A stretch of DNA of 64,000 nt from Botryosphaeria dothidea. Taxonomy: Eukaryota > Ascomycota > Dothideomycetes > Botryosphaeriales > Botryosphaeriaceae. A program made the translations under genes and the position numbers. The notes under the pieces were generated by a model, which saw nothing but the letters and a program-made list of their open reading frames with translations, was not told the DNA's origin and ran no database searches. The stretch lies in NCBI GenBank assembly GCA_011503125.2, contig WWBZ02000062.1, positions 2,294,001 through 2,358,000 on the forward strand, read 5' to 3'. Position 1 is the first letter of the stretch. Every line of letters starts with the position of its first letter. Positions 47,852 through 60,225 of the stretch are shown here, in pieces.

Positions 47852-49752
47852 TTATTCGACTCCCCAAACGCCAAGCACGTCCCTTCGCCCTTCAACAGCG
47901 TGCTCACCTTTTTTCTGCAGCTTCTTGACCCGCCTGACCAATAGTCCGACGGTTAATGGCCCGACGATCGTGCACAGCATGATCGCCCATGTGACGACAA
48001 GGAAGATCTCGTCCGGACCACTCGACGAAGCGGAAGCAGAGGAGAATATCCCTTTGCTCTCCGCAATTGATGAAATCAAGAACCCAATCTCACCACGCGC
48101 CACCATTGCGCTCCCCATAATTGTGCCCGGGTACAGCGAGATGGGCTTCTTGGGATCGGGCGAAGTGTGCTGGGCTGCCGGCGCAGAATTATCACGCTCT
48201 GTGTCCTGGACAGGCTGCGGCTCGTGACGGGTAGCCGTCTCATTTTCGCTTCGTCCAGGTGTCTGGGCTTGGGAGATCTGCTGCTCTGAGCTCTGAGGTT
48301 CGGTAGTGCCCGCGTGGCTGTGCTTCCTATTTTGGTCTTTCTTCCGCCCGGATTTGCCCTCTGTCTTTGTCGATGAACCCCAGAGGTGGGGCATCGACGG
48401 GAGACGGAGCTTACGGAATTTGAAATGCTCGGGGATGTACGGCGAAAGTGAGAAGCGAACGAGCCAAAGGCCGCATATCAATTTCGCAAGAATCATTAGA
48501 ATTGTGTAGACAATACCACGCCATACGACAGAACCGGTGAACATCTGGGAGATGGGGATTGAAAAACCGATTGATGCCTTGAGAATTGATGTCAGAACAT
48601 GGAAGGCGAGTCCGGGAGGGTTTCCTTACGAAGAAAAGCGGCTTCAAGATCTTCTCCACAGCCTGCTGGTAATAACGCTTGTAAATTGCGAGACCTGAGA
48701 TATGAGCCGACGAAAAGCTTCTGATGCTCTCGGCTCTGTCCGATTCACTAGATGCATTGTTCGTGGCCATGACAGCAGAAGATTGCCTACTGTCTTGCCC
48801 AGCGTCCGTGCACTGGGACTTTTCTACTGGCAGGTGAGACATTTCACCATCCCACCAGCTGATGCATGCACCGGCAAGATATGAGGTGAAAAGATTAGAG
48901 GTGCCGGCGTAGGTGCCGCCAGTTACGAAGCCAAATAAAATGGCTGTGTGGATGGCGAAGGTCGTCTGATGCAGAGGCAGGAGCTTATGCACTAGACCAG
49001 TGGGATTCGCCTCGCGATGCTTGTTCAAGAAAATGGTAGTAGGCTTGACGATCAGGTGGCAAGCAAGCGGGATCAACACGGCAAATGCCAGCGAGACGAA
49101 GACTGGTCTGATGACGGTGGTTGCACTGAATGATGAAGCTGACCCACCGAGGTTGGAGATGACCTGGACCATGACTAGTCCGACAACGTCATCCATCATG
49201 GCAGCACTAGTGAGGACGACTCCGAGACGGGACTTGGTAAGACCGCTCGTAGAAAGAACAGTGAAGGTCGTGCCCAAACTGGTTGAGCATAACGCAGCAC
49301 CTGCAGCGAAGGCCTGCAGCGGGGTTGCGCTGAGCAGGGATTGAAGAGTGAAGGAAAGGCCGATGGGAACGCTGATGCCTGTGATGGCGACGGCAATGGA
49401 GAGCAGCAAGTTTGCCTTCAGGGATGCGAAGGAAGTCGAGAGACCACCTGTCTGAGGTTAGAAACATTTCATAGGAAAGAATGCTGGGAGATAATGCACC
49501 TTCGTACACAAGAAGAATCAGGCCGAGATATCCAAGTTGGACAATTACCTCTTCCGTCGATTCCGCAAGCCACTGCGCCCCTGGAGTCCCCCAAGCCACA
49601 CCAATGAAGATTTGGCCGAGGAGCCCGCAATACACGGTGTTGTCCAGGATGACATTGACGACGTTGAGGAGGACGAGAAATGATGACTGAATGAGGATGG
49701 TAACGATCCCCGGCTCGTGGTAGGGTAGCGAGGCGGTGCTACTGGTGGCCAT
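47852..49752 (-). CDS. CPA2-type Na+(K+)/H+ exchanger-domain antiporter
   Basis: Three exons, complement(47852..48577, 48630..49447, 49500..49752), 598 aa. The intron joins give LGLILLVYEGGLSTSFASLKANLLLS, the conserved TM3-4 region of the exchanger fold, then SLGTTFTVLSTSGLTKSRLG and AAMMDDVVGLVMVQ, where the Asp-Asp pair marks the ion-binding helix. Ten to twelve hydrophobic segments are traceable. Two long soluble loops occur, one around residue 300 (SQCTDAGQDSRQSSAV...) and one near 450-520 rich in Gln, Glu and Lys. The conserved MGSAMVARGEIGFLISS follows near the C-terminus. The protein would exchange monovalent cations for protons in the plasma membrane or an endomembrane; the sequence does not tell which. 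It is divergent from alpha-actinin across 491 bp. Confidence 0.91.
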
Positions 49753-50243
49753 GGTAACAGGGCTGGACCGTTGCACGCACACGCAGTGACGGGGGTTTGC
49801 GCGTGGAGTGGCTCGCGGCCGTCTGCTCAGGGGCACGCACAAACAAGAGGACAAACGGAGCAGGCAGCAGCGAATGAGGCAGGCTCGAGATACGACGCAG
49901 CCAGCGGGACTGATGACTTCAGCCCAGCAGCTTGCCTCTATGGGAGTCGGTAGAACGGCTGGCTGGGCTGGTCTCGGCCAGAAGCAGCAGGCACGACAGG
50001 GATCGGCGCTGTCGCGGTGCGCCCGTCTTCCGCACGCGCCTCCCTGAAGTGCCTGCCCGGCCGCCGGGGATCAGCCAACGGGAACCCGACTCTCACATTG
50101 CCGCTCCGACAGGGTCCCATGCCGCTCTATTGTTGACCGCGCAGTCCGCTGTCAACACAGCTTCACGGTCACCGCTCTCGCAGCTCCCTACGCCAAACTC
50201 CCCCGCTGTCGCCTCGCGCTGCTTCCAATGCGGCGCATCCACC
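49753..50243. promoter_or_regulatory. Divergent promoter antiporter/alpha-actinin
   Basis: 491 bp between outward-facing ATGs; the right half is C-rich. No motif asserted. Confidence 0.45.
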
Positions 50244-52381
50244 ATGGCTCCCCTTGAGCAGCAGTGGGTCATCGTCCAGCAGAAGACCTTTACAAAATGG
50301 TGAGTTGTGCCCCCCACTTGCCCTCCGCACCCGCGCCCCGTCTCTGACGCGCCCATGCCTGCAGGCTTAACAGCAAACTTTCCGTCCGCGGCCTGGCCAT
50401 CAAGGACCTATGTACCGACCTCTCCGACGGCACTCTCCTCATCCACCTCCTCGAGATCCTCTCCCAAGAATCCCTCGGCAAATACGCCTCCAAACCCAAG
50501 CTGCGCGTGCAGAAGTTCGAAAATGTCAACAAGGCACTGGATTTTGTTAGGAGTCGGAGCATTCAGCTGGTCAACATGGGCGCGGAGGATGTTGTCGACG
50601 GCAACCGTAAGATCATACTGGGTTTGATTTGGACTCTCATTCTCCGCTTCACCATCAGCGACATCTCCGACCAGGGTCTCAGTGCGAAGGAGGGTTTGCT
50701 CCTTTGGTGTCAGAGGAAGACTGCATGCTATGATGAGGTTGAGGTTCGCGACTTCTCCAGTAGTTGGAACGACGGCCTAGCTTTGTACGTCTACCAAGTC
50801 TGGCGTAGAATAAACCTCATTGATACTAACAAAGACCCGCAGCTGCGCCTTGCTCGACATTCACCGCCCCGACCTCATCGACTTTGATGCCCTTGACAAG
50901 AACGATCACTATGGTAATATGAAGCTCGCCTTCGAGATCGCAAACAATGAAATCGGTATCCCGGACCTTCTTGACGTTGAGGACGTGTGCGACGTTGCGA
51001 AGCCCGATGAGCGCTCCCTTATGACCTACATCGCCTACTGGTTCCACGCTTTCTCGCAGATGGAGAAGGTTGAGAACGCCGGTCGCCGCGTTGAGAAGTT
51101 TGTGCAGAGTATGCAGGGTGCTTGGGAGATGCAGAACTCTTTCGAGCGTCGGATGAGGGAGCTGTTGCGTCAAATCGCGGAGCAGAAGAAGGAGTGGGAC
51201 GAGGCCGTGTTCGATGGCACCTACGCCGATGCGAAGAACCAGGCAGGGCTGTTCACGGGCTACAGGAGGACCAAGAAGCGGGAGTGGGTTGCAGAGAAGT
51301 CTGATCTCACCAGTCTCCTGGGCAATATCAAGACCAAACTCAGCACTTACCGCTTGAGGCCGTATACTCCGCCGCCGGAGCTAAGTCTGGAGGCTCTCGA
51401 CCAGGCTTGGGCTGGACTGATGTCGGCGGAGCGGGCCCGAAGCTCGGTCATCAACGAGACGATCAGAGAGTAAGTTTCCTGTTTCAAACGTTTAAGTGGG
51501 GTCTAACAATGACTACAGTATCAAGAACGCTCTCCGCCGCTCGTTCGCCGACAAGGCGAATGATTTGGCACTCGCGCTCAACACTTTATCAGTTTCTTTG
51601 TCTGGACTTGAGGGTGACGTAGAAGATCAGCGGCAACACACCCAGAAGCTCAGCGAAAACGTGCAGCCATTGGACCAATTCTTGGAGATAATTGCCGGAA
51701 TCGACAAACAATGTCAAGAGGCTAACATTGAGGAGAATGACTTCACCACGTACACTTACGACGAGCTGGAATACGAACTCAGCTTGGTCAAAGCCAGTGT
51801 GTCAAAGAAGCTAGCCTTCCTCGAGAACCAGATGGTCGCACGTAATATGACCAACCTGACGCCCATCCAGCTTGAGGAATTCGAGTCCGTCTTCAGGCAT
51901 TTCGACCGTGACATGAGCAACTCTTTGACGGAGTTGGAATTCTCGGCTGCACTCGCCAGCTTGGGTCTCGTGTACGACGAGGACGAGATGCACGAGCGGT
52001 TCATGGAGACGAGCGAGGGCAGCAACTATGTGTCTTTCGAGCAGTTCATTCGATTCATGGTCAGTGAGACCGAGGATCAGAATAATGCAGAGCAGGTCTT
52101 CGAGAGTTTCAGGGAGGTTGCGGATGGCAAGGTATGTTCATTCGATCCTGCAGAAGTAGATAAGTGCTGACCTGAGGTAGCCGTACGTCACCGAGCTCGA
52201 CCTCCGCCACTCCCTGGTGCCGGACGAGATCATCGATGACCTGATCAGGCAGATGCCGGAGCACAAGGGCCCTGACCTACAGGAAGACCGCGATCTGCCC
52301 AAGTACGACTACGTAACTTATATGAACAAATTCATAGGAGGCCAGGGAGGCGGAGGAGGAGCTAATGGCGATGCATCCTAA
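50244..52381 (+). CDS. Alpha-actinin (AcnA/Ain1-like actin cross-linker)
   Basis: Five exons, join(50244..50299, 50365..50784, 50843..51469, 51519..52131, 52181..52381), 638 aa, introns 49-65 nt. The N-terminus (MAPLEQQWVIVQQKTFTKWLN) opens calponin-homology domain 1; KFENVNKALDFV, GNRKIILGLIWTLILRF and the CH2 run LAFCALLDIHRPDLIDF complete the actin-binding pair (to ~230). A helical spectrin-like rod (~250-480) follows, shorter than in animals. The C-terminus has EF-hands, the first with an intact-looking loop FDRDMSNSLTELEF (Asp497 to Glu508), and the ending PYVTELDLRHSLVPDEII. Fungal alpha-actinins cross-link actin at contractile rings and tips. The tail is Gly-rich. All exon phases agree. 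Confidence 0.95.
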
Positions 52382-53576
52382 ATTGATGATCAGTAATGGC
52401 GGGCGGGCTTGGGAGCTTGGTGTACATTCCATTCGCGGAGGGCGGCGCAAGGCGGTTTTCAGCTTTTGTAATGGGCGACGGTGCATTGGATCGGCGTGGT
52501 GGGGATTCTGCGCCTTACGCCCTGATGCCATTGGGTATACTTTTCAGCTTTCGACGAGGCATTGTGGAGCCGGAACGGTCTGTAATTAGCATCGGTAGCA
52601 TCAGCGATAAAGCTTCCCGGCGCCCCGGCGTGACGGCGGGCGCGGTAGTGATTTATTATGTGCGTGCAGGATTATCTGGCGGCGTGCTCGGCTTGGTGCT
52701 ATATTTGCGACGAAGTATTTCTGAAACGCGTCGCGGCGGCTGTGCGCCCTACACGTCGCAGGCTGATGGAGGCGACAGCGCAGCGCGCGACGCCGTAGGG
52801 AGCCAGGGGCTTGGCGCAACGCATCAAGCTTCATTTGCTGTGGGAGCGTGTGGGCTGAGGGCGGCGGCGCTGCTGCGGAGATCGCAATGGAGCGCGGGCA
52901 GCTTTCTGGAAATTCTAGCTAGCCGCAGTAGCAGCGGCGGCTGTCCGATCGCCGCTGGGCGACTGGTGCGGCGGCTATGCCGTGTCAGTCAGGGCCTCAG
53001 GGCCCCAAGCAGCGGCCGCGGGATTCAGTTCACGGCAGCGCGCGCCAGTAGGCTGCAGGTCTGCAACCACCGCTCCGCTCCAGGGATACCGCCCACGCCT
53101 CGGCGACCCTGTCAAAACTTGAGCCACGCCCGCACGCGCTCACCTCTCCACTGTTCGTGCACTCGCTCACCCTGCTCGCTCGCTCGCTCCAAGCTCCGCC
53201 AAAGCGCCACAGCCAACGCTGCCCAAGCCTGCTTTCCCCCCGCCGGATCAGCAGCCCGCAGCATTGACTCGGTGCGAACAGCCGCCGTCGCGCGCATGAG
53301 CCTCACCGTACTTCGCGCTCTCTAAAAGTCGCCTCCCCCCGCCCCTATAACGCCTCCTTCTCGCGCGCCAGAATTCTTCACAAAGCACCCAGCCGTCCGC
53401 CTACGGCCCGCTTGCGCTGCTGCTTTTTTTGTTCCCCGGCACGCAGCTGCGGCGTCGAGTCGTCGATTGTCCCAGCGAATCGCGGCCTGAGCGACCCCTC
53501 GACGTCGGGCAGGTACAGTGCTGCTCCTGACCCTATCGCCAACACGTCTGCCGCACGACCGTAGGTGACGTCCGCA
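52382..53576. promoter_or_regulatory. 1.2 kb GC-rich upstream region of the PAK kinase gene
   Basis: A 309-codon plus-strand frame (52396-53325) spans it but translates to Arg/Ser/Ala-rich random sequence, an artefact of GC content. A CTCG-repeat run lies near 53164-53190. The 3' end presumably includes the kinase 5' UTR. Confidence 0.45.
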
Positions 53577-56419
53577 ATGGCATCTCATTCACAGCCGTAA
53601 GTTGCGCCCTGAACCCTGCCCCTGGTCTGCCCAGCGTTACGCTTTTCTGCCGTCTCGCTGCTGCGGAGCCGTCACCCACGTGCGGACCTCCACCCACCTC
53701 ACCCGCCACTTTACCTCCTCCGCCCGGCACACCCTTCGAGCAATTTTGCACAATAGTAATTCCTAGAATGGGCTCTTCGAGCGAATTTGCACGCTAACAT
53801 TCGCACTTCGCAGTATGTACTCCCGTGACCAGTTTATGAACCCTGGTCCAGCGCCCAAGCCCCCCGCAGACCGTCCACGACTTGCTCTGACTCCTTCTAC
53901 CCAAGGCCTACCTGGAAACATGTCTCAAATGAGCCTGAACTCCCCCGGCCTCAATGGCGCCACGCCGATCCAGCGTCACAACACCGGAAGTGAGAAGAGC
54001 GGCAAGGACAACATAATTAAAGATGGCTGGGCTAAGGTGAAGGAAGACGGCATGCTGAAAGGGATGTTTTGGAGCGAGAAGTATCTTGTGCTGAGAGAGT
54101 ATCAGCTCGATTTTTTGAAGAGCAACAACTCGCCCAAGGTCTCATTCACCATCTACCTTCGCGATGTCACCAACATCCAGCGGTCGGAAGACTACCCTTA
54201 CTCGTTCGAGATTATCAGGACTGCTGCGACAGCTAACAATGGCCAATCGCCGCCACGGGATGGGCCCACGAAGCAGTTGATCTGCAAGGTTGAGACTGAC
54301 GACGAGGTGTACGCATGGATTGATTCCATCTACCAGCGCTGCCCCAGCATGGGCGGTGTCAGCAACCCCACCAACTTCACCCATAGAGTTCACGTCGGCT
54401 TCGATCCCACGAGCGGTGCTTTCGTCGGTTTGCCACAGGAATGGGAGAGGCTCCTTACGGCCTCGGCCATCACCAAGGATGACTACCAGAAGAACCCCAA
54501 GGCTGTCCTCGAGGTTCTCGAGTTCTACACCGAGAAGCTGGTCAAGCGTGCTGAGGACCCCGCCCAATTCTCCAGTCTCACTCCTACTCCTGGTGCTGAA
54601 CCCAACAAGCAGCTCGGCTACTCTTCCAGTGGCGCCTCCGTCGCTGGCCCCCGCCCTGGCCCTCCCAACGGTTTCCAGCGCCAAGACAGCTACGGCACCG
54701 TCAAGTCCCAAGCCAGTGGCAACAGCCAGCAATCTTACCAGCAGGCACAGGCTGATGCTCGTCTTGAGGAGGAGAGACGTCGCAGGAAGGAAGAGGAACG
54801 CAGGCAGCGCGAGCGTGAAGAGCAGCGTCGTGAGGTCGAAAGAAGGGAGCGTGAAGAGCTCGCTGCGTACAATGCCTCGCTTCCCCAGAAGTCTGTCCCA
54901 ATGGCTAAGCAAGAGCTTGGTGGCTACACCGACAACAGCAGAGACAATAGCCCCGCCCGTCCTCAGCAAGATCGCTACAATCCTTCTCGCGCCGCGCCGC
55001 CCGCTCCTACTGCGAACAAGCAACCTCCAGGATCGCTCCGCCAGATGGCCGCTCAGCGACCTGCACCGCCGGCCCCGAAGACGCAGAACGGCTACCAGGG
55101 CAGCTCCCAGACGAAGATCCCGGCCAAGCCCCAGCAATCATCCCAGCAGCAGAGGTACCCCCCGGGTCAAGGTCCAGGTCATACGCGTAGTCCTAACGGT
55201 GCTAGTGCTAGTAGTCAGGCGCGTAGCCCCGCCGCCCCCAAGCCCCTCAACATCGCGACCAAGCAGCCGACCGGTGCCCCCAAGAACGACGCTGTCAAGG
55301 CCGCTGAAGCTGCGCTCACGAAGAAGGAGGACGCGCCTCGAAAGGAGGTCCGCATGTCTGCCATGTCGGAGACCGAAGTCATGGCCAAGCTTCGTGAAGT
55401 TGTTTCCAAGGAGAAGCCGCTCGAGTCTTACAACAAGCAGAAGAAGATTGGCCAGGGTGCATCCGGTTCCGTCTACGTCGCCAGGATCCGCGAGAATGCT
55501 CCTTCCCGGACTGCCAAGAGATTGCTCGCCGAGCACGGACCCAGGGCCCAGGTTGCCATTAAGCAGATGGATCTGCGCAACCAGCCCCGCAAGGAGCTGA
55601 TTGTGAACGAAATCATCGTCATGAAGGACTCCGTGCACCCCAACATTGTTAACTTCTTGGATGCTTTCCTGCAAGAGGAGGCTTCGGAGTTGTGGGTCGT
55701 CATGGAGTTCATGGAGGGTGGTGCGCTGACCGATGTCATCGACAACAACCCCTCTATCAGCGAGGATCAAATCGCAACCATCTGTCTCGAGGTAAGATTG
55801 CAGACGTGGTACCTCCATTCTTTTCGTCGCTTCTCTGACCGGTTTATTATCAGACTTGCAAGGGTCTCGAGCACCTGCACAACCAGAACATTATCCACCG
55901 TGATATCAAAAGTGACAACGTTCTTCTTGATGGCCGTGGCAACGTTAAGATCAGTACGTTATCCCCTCCACGCAAATTGGTACATTAGATTCTAACGCAT
56001 TTGCAGCCGATTTCGGTTTCTGCGCCAAGCTCACTGAGCAGCGCAGCAAGCGTGCTACCATGGTCGGTACGCCCTACTGGATGGCACCTGAGGTCGTCAA
56101 GCAGAAGGAGTATGGCAGCAAGGTCGATATCTGGTCTCTCGGCATCATGGCTATTGAGATGATCGAATCCGAGCCTCCGTACCTCAACGAGGAGCCGCTC
56201 AAGGCGCTGTACCTGATCGCCACCAACGGAACGCCTCGCCTTAAGAAGCCGGAGAAGCTTTCGAAGGAGCTCAAGGCATTCCTGAGCGTCTGTCTTTGCG
56301 TAGACGTTCGCTCTCGTGCAACGGCGAGCGAATTGCTCAGCCACGAGTTCTTGAAGAACGGCTGCGGACTTTCAAGCTTGGCCTCGCTGCTCGCTTTCCG
56401 TAAGAGCAGCTCCCACTAG
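53577..56419 (+). CDS. CLA4: p21-activated protein kinase with PH domain (Cla4-like)
   Basis: Four exons, join(53577..53596, 53814..55791, 55854..55953, 56007..56419), 836 aa. The first coding exon is only 20 nt (MASHSQP) and is spliced over a 217-nt intron with a GCTAAC branch site near its end; without it translation would begin at ATG 53815. Domains: PH at ~77-187 ([17 protein letters not shown]), CRIB at ~189-221 ([17 protein letters not shown]), a Gln/Arg/Pro-rich linker, then the kinase with GQGASG (~553-558), VAIK Lys590, HRDIKSDN (Asp683), DFG (701-703) and GTPYWMAPE. The PH-CRIB-kinase order distinguishes Cla4 from Ste20. Cla4 is activated by Cdc42 and acts in polarity, septation and virulence-related development in fungi. 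Identification is secure. Confidence 0.95.
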
Positions 56420-57821
56420 ACGGGCGCGATTAATCTTTTCTGGTTCTTATTTGACTACCGTCCTCTCCTTTAGGCAACAGGCCCGAGTCGCATTAATGCC
56501 AGCAATCATGTCGATCGCCCCGAGCTCAATGATTGGCTGGAAGGGCCGAAGCTCTTGTTAATGTAGACGACCTGCACACCAGTGGAGAGAGCGGCCTTCC
56601 TTTCTCTCCAGAAGTCTCGGAAAAAAGATGAAAGATACCCAGTCGCGACAAAATTTCGCCTCCTTCGCGCGTGTCGTCGATTCAGAGATTGCGAGTCTTC
56701 AGCGAACGCGAAATCAAATACGAATCCACTCCTTCGAACACTGCAGTTGATGGTTTACCAGCGTACGTCTTCTGCGTGCGTTTGAGCAAGCGAGCCATCT
56801 AAGATTCTCCCAATGTTTCTGCTTTCAGGCGAAGGCGGTTTGTTTTGATAAGGATTGACCGTATGCTTTTCGTTCTCTCCCTTCAAATCGCGACGTTGCA
56901 TTTTCGTCACGGGGTTTTTAAGTGGTGCATGCATTTTGATATCAAGGGGCGCGAGGCAAGAGGTGTGTTAGCGCGGATGGTTGAACTGGGCGGATTTTGC
57001 TTTCTCTTTGTTCCGCGAGTCTCTTTCATACTCTGGGGTGCCGCTGGCATGGACGGACCCAACGGATGACTATCTACGGCTGTTATTTGTCTGATTTGCT
57101 TCCCCGGTCGTTCCGCTAATCCCATGATCCGCGTCTTGGCCTCTCGCTCAGGTCAGTCGCGCGTGCAGTCCACCGTTTCTGGGGAGGCGGAGATGGTGTC
57201 AGAAACGGACTGGTTGCCTTAAGGGGCGCAACATCAATCCCGCCGCTCGGGCTAATCAGGTTATATCCGGCCGGGCGGCCAAGGTGGCGATTGAGAACGG
57301 GACTGGCGGGATTGGCTCTGCGATGGTCGTAGCACACGATAGACATGAATTTACGGGAGTTTGAGAATGGGACTGGACGCTCTTGATTTACACCTCACGT
57401 GCAGCTTTATCGCTGCTTCTGAGCCAGAAAGATGGCATGATGATTTTGTGAGAACCGACATTCTGAAGCAGTGCGAATGTCCTGAGCCCCCCGGGATCAG
57501 AATCGCCACTCGGATAATCTCCTGGCATGGATTAAACTTGACAGCATGCTTGGAGGTGGTCAGAAACGTGGCGTGCGGTATTTCGCCGGGTAGGGCTGGA
57601 GTGCGGGCTGAGGTGGCCGGAGCCGAGGCGTGCAGGGGCAGCACGCGCAACGTCACCGTTCCGCTCTTGAGCTCCAGGCACCGTTTCCACGCGCCATTCC
57701 GCGCCCTCTCACGAAGCCCAAACATCCTTATCCACCTGCCCTCCCCCCTCGAATGCTCCGCGCCGCTCGATCGTCCTAACCTTTCCACGACTGGGAGCGC
57801 CCTCCTCCTCGCCATCCCGCA
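56420..57821. other. 1.4 kb intergenic; Cla4 3' flank and SEC12 promoter
   Basis: Open frames here are antisense or random. The last ~200 bp before 57822 are C/T-rich, as expected of a fungal promoter. Confidence 0.5.
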
Positions 57822-59897
57822 ATGGCGCCCACCGTCAGCTTCACCAAGATCACCCTACCGTACCCTGTTTTCGCCGCAGACTTCGATCCCTATAATCGTG
57901 GATACCTGGTCGTTGGCGGAGGTGGCGGCGAAGGTCGCAGCGGTGTTCCGAACTCCATCACTCTCCTCGATGTCTCTTCGCGCGGATCCATCGAGGTGGC
58001 CGCCGAGCTCGACCTGAAGCTTGAAGACGCCGTAATGACCGTCGCCAATCTTGCGTCCAAGGACGGCCTCATCACCTTCGCGGGCATAAATTCGGCGGAG
58101 AAGGAGCGTGTCGCGGACAGGAACAGGCACCTACGGTCTTTCAAAATCGAATACCCGCGGAAGAGGAATAGGGCGGTGCAAGAGGACGGAGAGGCCGACG
58201 CGAAGGCCCAGAAGGGTAGCGTCGGCATCCTGGGCAAGACCCAGCTTTTCACACCGCCCACAGAAGTTGCTGCGAAGAAAGAGAACTACCAGCGCATTCT
58301 CCGCCTGTCGCCAGCACAGAAGCGGGAGTCTGGGAGCAAGCGCATCGGCGCGATAGCGTCCGCGAACTTCAGCCCAGTCTCGGAGCTTGTCATTTTTGAC
58401 GCAACTACTGCCGTGCCGTCGGATTGGGATGTGATACAAAGAATACGCCCGAAAGAAGGCAAAGATGTCAACGACGTTGACATTTGTGAGAGTCCTGAGA
58501 GCGACTTCTCCGTCGCACACTGTACCGACCACCAGGTCTTCGTCGCGCGCCTTACCTACGATTTCGAGAAGAAGAAAGCAACCTCGATAACTTCGGCCGA
58601 AGACCCCATACCCGCGTATACCCTCCCGTTTCCCGATGTCTTCAAGAAAGGCACTGGCCGCCCGACCATCAAGCACCTCCGCTTCCTCACGCCGCACCAT
58701 ATTCTACTTTGCTGCAATCACGCGCAGCGCAAGGGCGCCGAGCTTTTGATACTCCGCAAGCTCCCGGATACTCCAGGAGAAGTAGTTTGGCAAAAGAAGC
58801 TCCCGAGCCGGATAAAAGCTGTAGGCGGCCTGGACGTCTGCGCACTCAACGCCGATCCAGAAACCGGGGCCCAGCAAATCGTGATCGCGGTAGCTGGTCA
58901 GGACATCTCGATCGAGCTCTACACCATCGAGTACTCCGGCCGCAAGACCGACACGCTCAGCCGCTTCAGCAGCTACACGACCCTGCGCGACGTGCACCCC
59001 GTCCAAATGACCAAGCTCGCCTTCGCCCCCTACCATTCCCCTTGGCTTTCACCGTCCTCTGCCGACAAGCCCTCAAAGACCCCTGGCCCCCAGTACCTCC
59101 GCCTCGCCTCCACCTCGCTTGGCAACACCGTCGTCGTCGACACCTTCACGCTCACGCCCCTCGCCCCCAAGAAGCCCGGCAGCCGCTACGTCCTCAAGGG
59201 TGGCCCCAGCGTGCTGCTCGACCGCAGCCTGCCCATCTTGGTCATCGGCTTCTGCCTGCTCGTCTGCCTCTTCTGCCTGCAGCAGTACCTCGACTTCATG
59301 GCCGTCCGCACCGGCCAGACGCCCTTCACCCTCATCCGCGTCCCACAGGGGATTCAAGACTACATTGCCAACGCGCGCGGCGGCGGCCCGCTGCTGCCTC
59401 CCGGCGCTAGGCAGATATTTGACGGCGCGGTCAAGCGGACGCCCAGCGCGAGCGTCGTGGTTGAGAAGGCAGAGAACTCGTATGCGGAGGCGGCGGAGGC
59501 GGCGGAGGAGATTGTCCGGAAGGCGACGACGCTGCATCTGCGGACGCTGTTGATGGCGTATGTCCCCGATTTTCTCAAGTCCGGCGGTGAGGAGGAGCCG
59601 AAGGACACGGACAAGGCGGTCGTCGTCAGGGCGGGGCCGACGGAGGAGGATCCGGAGGCGGCGGAGTTGAGCGCCGAGGTGCATGCGAACAGGCAGAGCG
59701 CGAGGAGCGTGGATGCGCATGCGAGGACGTGGGCGGAGTTGGACGAGGAGAGGAAGGCTGCGTGGAGGCAGCGGTTGGTGAGGACCGGGGCGTGGGCGGT
59801 GGAAGAGGGAGAGAAGGTGTTAAAGGGCGTGCTGTTTAGTGAGTATGCGGGGTTTGTGGGGAGGACGGCTGGGGAGGCGTTGGCTGGGGAGAGGTAG
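57822..59897 (+). CDS. SEC12: Sec12-type guanine-nucleotide exchange factor of the ER
   Basis: A single uninterrupted frame of 691 aa. Residues 1-~460 form a WD40-like beta-propeller; near the start VVGGGGGEGRSGVPNSIT matches the potassium-binding K-loop of Sec12. One transmembrane helix follows (~469-490, ILVIGFCLLVCLFCLQQYL), then a ~200-residue tail rich in Ala, Glu and Arg (lumenal if the topology is as in yeast Sec12). Sec12 loads GTP onto Sar1 at the ER and so starts COPII coat assembly. The lack of introns is unusual among neighbours of this size. The gene ends in a GTT-repeat 3' flank (59911-59928). Confidence 0.9.
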   Translation: MAPTVSFTKITLPYPVFAADFDPYNRGYLVVGGGGGEGRSGVPNSITLLDVSSRGSIEVAAELDLKLEDAVMTVANLASKDGLITFAGINSAEKERVADRNRHLRSFKIEYPRKRNRAVQEDGEADAKAQKGSVGILGKTQLFTPPTEVAAKKENYQRILRLSPAQKRESGSKRIGAIASANFSPVSELVIFDATTAVPSDWDVIQRIRPKEGKDVNDVDICESPESDFSVAHCTDHQVFVARLTYDFEKKKATSITSAEDPIPAYTLPFPDVFKKGTGRPTIKHLRFLTPHHILLCCNHAQRKGAELLILRKLPDTPGEVVWQKKLPSRIKAVGGLDVCALNADPETGAQQIVIAVAGQDISIELYTIEYSGRKTDTLSRFSSYTTLRDVHPVQMTKLAFAPYHSPWLSPSSADKPSKTPGPQYLRLASTSLGNTVVVDTFTLTPLAPKKPGSRYVLKGGPSVLLDRSLPILVIGFCLLVCLFCLQQYLDFMAVRTGQTPFTLIRVPQGIQDYIANARGGGPLLPPGARQIFDGAVKRTPSASVVVEKAENSYAEAAEAAEEIVRKATTLHLRTLLMAYVPDFLKSGGEEEPKDTDKAVVVRAGPTEEDPEAAELSAEVHANRQSARSVDAHARTWAELDEERKAAWRQRLVRTGAWAVEEGEKVLKGVLFSEYAGFVGRTAGEALAGER

Positions 59898-60225
59898 GAG
59901 TGAGAGGAGGTGTTGTTGTTGTTGTTGTATAGGGAGTCATGATAGACGAGCGCAAGATTTTTGTGCTGTTCTTCGAGCATTATTGCATGTATGTAATTTT
60001 ATGAGTAGCAATGGCGGCTTTTTGTAGCTTTGGTTGGATTTCACTGTGGTGCCCACTTTTCTAAAAAAAAAAAACCTTGAATGACTTTTATATCTCCTCC
60101 ATCCCAACGGCCAGCGGCCAAGCTGTACGCTCTTCACCTCATAATAACCCTTTCTTTATACTCCTCACTCGAGCCGTGGGCTTCCTCCAATTCTTAGGCA
60201 GAGGAGAGTAAGAGAAGAGTGTTGT
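59898..60225. other. Intergenic, convergent 3' flanks
   Basis: 328 bp between SEC12 and cysteine-rich gene 4, with a (TGT)6 run at 59911-59928 and an A-run near 60063-60073. No gene. Confidence 0.55.
59911..59928. repeat. (TGT)6 microsatellite
   Basis: Perfect trinucleotide run in the SEC12 3' flank. Confidence 0.85.

Noticed and set aside
52396..53325. 309-codon plus-strand open frame after alpha-actinin
   Set aside because: Arg/Ser/Ala-rich translation explained by GC-rich promoter DNA; no domain and no good start context.
54142..55137. 331-codon antisense frame over the Cla4 gene
   Set aside because: It is a reverse-strand shadow of a firmly identified kinase with Leu/Arg-rich filler.
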